Shown here: piece by piece, positions 59,033 through 64,000 of the stretch
Layout of the letters: every line of letters starts with the position of its first letter
How positions within the stretch are numbered: position 1 is the first letter of the stretch
From: Rosa chinensis
Taxonomy: Eukaryota; Streptophyta; Magnoliopsida; Rosales; Rosaceae
Length of the DNA: 64,000 bases
Reading direction: 5' to 3'
NCBI RefSeq assembly: GCF_002994745.2
Contig: NC_037091.1
Coordinates: 34,660,612 to 34,724,611 of the forward strand
Notes under the pieces: generated by a model
Database searches by the model: none
What the model was told of the DNA's origin: nothing
The model's input: only the letters and a program-made list of their open reading frames with translations
Made by a program: the position numbers and the translations under genes

Positions 59033-59549
59033 CAGAGGCAGAGCCACGTTGGGGCATGGTGGGTCTCGTGCCCCAGTGAGATTTTAAGCATATATACAAT
59101 CTGGTTCAACAATTGACCTGAGTGCTGCCTTTGCCGTAGTGGTTGAGGCACATGCATATGTTAATTTGGTCCCTGTTTCGATTGCTGGTAGCAGCAATGT
59201 TCTAATTTTTTTTATTTCTTTCTTTTTTCTAACATTAATACTAGTATTTCTTCTCAAGAAAAAAACATTAATAGTATTATTTCATATAGTTTCAAAGTTC
59301 AAATATAAATTATATTTCCATTATGAAAAATTGTCTAAAATCTATGAACTATAAGTTTTATTAATAAAATATGTAATTTAAAAAAAAGATCAAATTGATC
59401 TTTTTTTAGTAGAAAACTAGATATTGATCGTTCCCCTACTTTTTTAATTATTATTTTTATTACAATCTTGATATATTTTAAGTTTAAGTTTCATTTTTTT
59501 TTTAACTTTTAAGTGCCCCAGTTGAGATTATTTTCTGGCTCCGCCACTG
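59033..59549. mobile_element. hAT-like MITE
   Basis: Ends CAGAGGCAGAGCCACG and the inverted CAGTGGCGGAGCCAG. The duplicated target is eight bases, TAGATAAC at 59025-59032 and 59550-59557. At 517 bp and AT-rich inside, it carries no coding sequence. Confidence 0.82.
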
Positions 59550-59557
59550 TAGATAAC

Positions 59558-60322
59558 CCATTACCCACTACCTACGAGAAGTGACTTGGCTCTAAAAACA
59601 TAAATACAAATAAATAATTTTCAAGTCTAATTAAGTAATTTTCTTTTAAATCAAAAATTATAATATTAATAATAATTTATTTTTGTCAAGATCACACAAT
59701 TGAGAATTCACTTGAGAATTTATAATGTTAACGGTCAATGTTAACCCTAATTTAAAGTGAGAAAAAGACTTATTCGATCCTTATATACATATAATATTTT
59801 TTTTTTAAATGGATCGTCTACACGGATTATATAAAACATATACCCCAATTCATTTAGTAAATGTACGGATTCACTTCGTATTGGCTGGTTGACTCGCAGT
59901 TGACCCGTTTATTAAATGAGTCATGGTGGGTTGACCTGCGGCTAATCAATTTTTTAATTGTGTCGGTTCAACCTGTTTTATTTCGTGCTGGTTTCGAGTC
60001 GTGTTATCGAATTGTGTCGGAATTGACAATCCTATCTCTGATCACCAAAAATAGATCGGGATACCTTAATCTGTTACCAACTCGAACACGGGTACTGGTT
60101 ACACCGTTACAATAATTTTAAGCAATTGATTGTTGGAAAACAATAATTAAATTCGCAACAATTTCTAAGCAAAATAAGTTTGGAAGACCTAGAAAATTCT
60201 CCAAGAAGATTAAAACCGCGTTTCTTTCTATAAACCCTTTGTTTTTCAGTAGAGTAGTGGAACGAGGCCAGTTTCCGGTCTCTGTAAACTTCGGCGAAGA
60301 AATCGTGAACCGAGATAGCACT
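59558..60322 (+). other. Upstream region of the copine gene
   Basis: AT-rich. Around 59860-60100 a sequence ending AATTGACAATCCTA resembles a hAT-type terminus, probably an old remnant. No coding signal. Confidence 0.4.
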
Positions 60323-60325
60323 CTC

Positions 60326-60334
60326 TATATATAA
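60326..60334 (+). promoter_or_regulatory. TATA box of the copine gene
   Basis: TATATATAA lies 121 bp upstream of the start codon. A purine-rich leader with GAAGAAGAAGAAGAAG just before the ATG follows, usual for a plant 5' UTR. Confidence 0.6.
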
Positions 60335-60446
60335 TCCCTGGTTCTAAAGGTAGCTAGAAATTTAAAAGGCGCGAAACCAAACTAGAATCTTGTGGGAAAG
60401 AGACGAGAGAAATCTAGAACAAGAAGAAGAAGAAGAAGGTTGAGAG

Positions 60447-63054
60447 ATGGGAGGGTGTTTTTCCGACGTGAAAGGTGGCAAGCAGGCCGTGGGAGGGGCC
60501 CATCATCAAGAGAGGCCCATCAACAGGGACGCTGACTCAAACGACGCCGTTGAGCTCTTTAACCGCTCCCGAGGCGTTTTTCCACTGCACACTTCGCTCG
60601 AGGTAACCTACATTTGCCATGGAGTTGTTTAATTTCGGACTAGCCCCAATTTTACTGTTGCTTATTGTTAATTTTTTGGCATGTAAACAAAATCCTAGAA
60701 CATGATGCATGATGCTTCTTTTTGTTTATTAATCCTGATTCAATTGTCTCGATTTTTGTTTTTTTTAGAAGAATTAATAATATTAGTATTTCAGTGCTGC
60801 TCGGTGGTTCTGGATTTATCTAGATTTGTGTAAAAATCGAAACATGCATGCGAATAAGGTTAGTAGAATATAAAAAACAGGTGAACAACTTTGGTGCCCA
60901 GAACACTGATTTGGTTGAATTGGTTGAACTGTTCTTGTACTAGTAATCTCATATTTTATTAGCAGCCCATAATTTTTCCTGGTGAAATTTTTCGTATTTT
61001 TTTCTTTATTATAATCTGTAGAATGTTTTTTGAGCCAACTTAAAAGCAACTTTACTTTTGATTCCTAAAGTTGCTTTCCATCTTTCTGGAAAGTAGAAGA
61101 CTGCACGATTCTTGGGTATAGTATTGTTATTTTCACAACTCATATGGCTGAGTTCAAGATGGCATGCTGCGGGTCAATTTGGCCAATGTTTTTGGTCAAT
61201 CTGGTCAATTGCCATCTGCACGATCTGTAATAACCTGGCCTGCAAGTATTCTCGAATGTTCAACACGAAAGTTTCTACATGGTTCACTATAGATTTAAAA
61301 ATTTCCAACTGTTTACTATAAGATAATGGCTGTATTTGCCTTGTGAACGACCCCATTGACCATTATTAAGTAATTTGCATATATAATGGGTGTTTTACGT
61401 GAGTTGCATCTGAAGCTGCATGTTGATTGAAATACTGCACCTTGATCACCTTGTCTGGAAAATGCCTACAACATATTCTCAGAAACTGGACATTAGCAAG
61501 ATTCTGTTTATCTTATGCCAATTTGACTTGAGAGCACAGGACAAAACCGTTGATTGATCTTAAAGTATTGTTTCTCACTTGGAGGTGTGGCAATAGTCAC
61601 AATGCTGTGCTACTAACCAAGAAACGGCGTCATTTCTTGTGGATGTGGACATGAAGGTCTCCAGGAGATGTGAGACAATGTGGATATAACTAGGGCCATC
61701 TTCAAGAATACCAAAGGCCTTAATCCATTTTATCTTCCTTTCTTTTTCTATCTGCCTTTTTCATCAAATACGTCGTTGTCGTTTCAAATGGTATATATAT
61801 CAACTTGCTAAAGGTGGTTAATGCGACTCCTAGAGGATTCACTCTGCACTACTCCACCTAGCTTGAAACAGCAATGAACCGTTAAGCTGGACAATGTAAT
61901 GAAGCTCTAATGGACTATGAAGTATACTACTCGATATAGTTTACCATCTGGTCTTCTATAATTGATAAATTAAGTGTGTGAAGATTATGTATGGTTTAAA
62001 CTTTGGTATACATGTGATGGATGAGTTAAATCTTGTGTCTCTGCTTTCTTAATCACTAGGAGCTTTAAAGTGCATGGATGGTTCTCTTATTTGTAATTCT
62101 CTTCATTTTCATATATTTTTCTAGTTGGGCCTTCTGTTTCCTTCTTTGGAATGTAATGTTGGATTTCTCATCTGTGTTACAGTTATCGCTGTCAGCAACT
62201 AACTTGCTTGATCGTGACATTATGTCAAAGGTAAGTTTATATATCTATGTCACCTTGAAATATAGCAGTAATTGAAATATTAGCTAAATCTTAAACAGCA
62301 TTTTTCACTCTGCTTTTTATCGTAGTAATAAAAATACTGCAAACGTGACTACATGAGCATGACCTGTTTATCTTGCTATTGCTTGTCAATAATTGTTATT
62401 ACTACTACTACCCTTACACATGGAAGGGCTACCATAGTTCTAATCAATCAAGAAAAAATAAAAAATAAAACCTGTTCTGTTTGATATGGTTCTATGTTAT
62501 GTACTTATATGACATTTAACATGGGTAATCTGTCATGGTGAGGAATATTGTTCTTTTAAGAACTGTTTTTTGATTTCAGAGTGATCCCATGGTTGTGGTT
62601 TATGTGAAGAAAGGACATGGTAAGCTGGAGGAACTAGGGAGAACTGAAGTAATACTGAATAGTTTGAATCCAGTGTGGATTGAGAAAATTACAGTTTCAT
62701 ATCAGTTTGAGGTTGTGCAGCCATTGATGTAAGTTCCTCATATTTCTTTTCTTAGATGCATATCAATTGCATCGGTTTGATTAGGCTGCTTGCCTGACCT
62801 TCCTTTTTTCTTGTTTTGTGTTCAACCCAGATTCCACATCTATGATGTCGATACAAAATATCACAATGTAAATGTAAAGGTATTACCATGTCTTCTATCA
62901 AGGCTTTCTATAAACACAATTCTGAATTGTTATGCACTACTCGGCTATTTTTTTAAACTCTACAATTTTTACCATGAAGGTGTAGTAAATTGCTTATTGC
63001 TCGAATAAAATGAATATGCGAAAAATATACATAGTAATTAAACAACCTTAGGAA

Positions 63055-63089
<35 letters not shown>

Positions 63090-64000
63090 ATATGGTTGGC
63101 ATAGCCTTAGGATTGTGGACAATTTTGCAAAACCTAGGAATAGCATGGAACTTAGCACTTCAGACAAGATGGAAGCAACAGATAAACAAAGCCTTCAAAG
63201 CTTCTTTGTCTTTTGCTGTAACTGACCCTTAAATTTAGCATCACGGTGGGAATAAAAAGTAATAAAAACTGTATGCAAACTCTATTGAAGGCATAATTCG
63301 CTTCATAATCATCTCATTGTGTTGCATTGCAGACGCTGAAGTTGGAGGATCAAGAATTTCTTGGGGAAGGCAGTTGCGTTCTTTCAGAGGTAAATTATCT
63401 TCAAATAAAGAGAGCTCATCGATATAGCTAGGTTATTTCACTGAGCTGGTGCAGTGTGTGTGAAGACGATGTAAAGATCAATATTGTCATTGTTATTATC
63501 AATTTCTATATCTTATATTGCAAAAATGTTTTAACATCATTCTCTTCTATTGCAGATAGTGACCAAACAAAGTCGAAGGTTAACCTTGAATCTGCATAAC
63601 AGAAGTGGGCGGAGAGGTTTGAGAAATTTCGGAACACTCACTGTCCATGCTGAAGAAACTATGGCTTCGAAGAGTGTTGTTGAGATAAAATTCCATTGTT
63701 CCCAATTGGAAAACAAAGACCTCTTCTCTAAAAGTGTACGTGTTATGAAACCAAGTCTTAAGATCTTTTTACATGATACATTCTTTTGTTCTTCTTAATT
63801 TTTTTGGGATTCTTATATTTCTTTTCAACTTCTTTACTATAGGATCCTTTCTTAAGAGTATCTAGAATTGTTGAGAGTGGAGGTTCTGTTCCAATCTGCA
63901 AGACTGAAGTGGTGGATAACAATTTAAATCCAATTTGGAAACCACTATCCCTGAGTATGCAGCAGTTTGGAAGCAAGGTAAGCTTGCCAATTCTGCTTGC
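60447..64000 (+). CDS. BON: BONZAI-type copine (5' part; continues past the window)
   Basis: Exons in frame: 60447-60602, 62183-62230, 62580-62728, 62831-62879, 63333-63389, 63556-63735, 63843-63977, then a donor at the window edge. The N terminus MGGCFSDVKGGKQAVGG has the Gly2 myristoylation and Cys4 signals of plant copines, which anchor the protein at the plasma membrane. The first C2 domain follows: LSLSATNLLDRDIMSK, SDPMVVVYVKKGHGKLEELG, RTEVILNSLNPVWIEK, IFHIYDVDTKYHNV. It carries the Asp residues that bind calcium. The second C2 domain starts near exon 6 (VVEIKFHCSQLENKDLFSKS, DPFLRVSRIVESGGSVPICK, TEVVDNNLNPIWKPLSLSMQ). The vWA-like copine domain lies beyond the window. Family members repress NLR immune receptors and affect growth. 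No lesion is seen. Confidence 0.93.

Overview
This is nuclear DNA from a eudicot plant. It has spliced genes with GT-AG introns, plant-type En/Spm (CACTA), hAT, Mutator, Harbinger, Helitron and LTR elements, and three recognisable plant host genes. The repeat flavour would suit a Rosaceae genome, but I cannot fix the species. Only one host gene looks healthy, a BONZAI-type copine at the right edge (60447 to beyond 64000). A short eIF3h C-terminal fragment lies at the left edge, and an ALWAYS EARLY (LIN9/Mip130-like) gene copy is spread over 26.0-45.5 kb, torn apart by insertions.

Left third (0.9-25.5 kb): three CACTA elements are nested inside one another, each with perfect 3-bp target duplications. 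Element A (914-25544, AGC) contains element B (1020-21056, TAT), which contains element C (9862-18955, TAC). B carries a TNP2-type transposase gene and a second gene ending in a Ulp1/C48 cysteine-protease domain. The first is broken by one stop codon and a 20-bp tandem duplication. The second is broken by C, which landed inside a codon eight bases after a 3' splice site. C lacks TNP2 but has two TNPA-like (plant transposase, Ptta/En/Spm) genes on the minus strand, each with its own TATA box and an open spliced frame, plus large subterminal tandem arrays. A shares C's type of subterminal motif, holds a captured quinone-reductase (FQR1/WrbA) exon, and hosts a Mutator-type MITE.

Middle (25.5-46 kb): the ALY-like gene has six recognisable coding exons. 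Exon 2 is split by a 2.4-kb solo LTR. Intron 2 holds a Helitron carrying a ~310-bp inverted repeat and a kinase fragment. Intron 4 holds a Tourist-like MITE. A hAT element sits at the exon-5 splice donor, and inside it lies a very young 11.5-kb LTR retrotransposon. That retrotransposon is minus-strand, with gag, protease and only the tail of integrase. On its opposite strand it carries a complete-looking, multi-exon plant mobile domain (PMD, aminotransferase-like) gene. This sense/antisense arrangement is the most interesting system in the window.

Right third (46-64 kb): a 6.2-kb LTR element without coding capacity (LARD-like), a tRNA-derived SINE with an 11-bp duplication, several MITEs, and three consecutive fold-back elements with a common core separated by TA microsatellites. 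After these comes the copine gene with a TATA box about 110 bp upstream of its start codon. All exon coordinates are hand-derived from reading frame and splice consensus, without transcript data.
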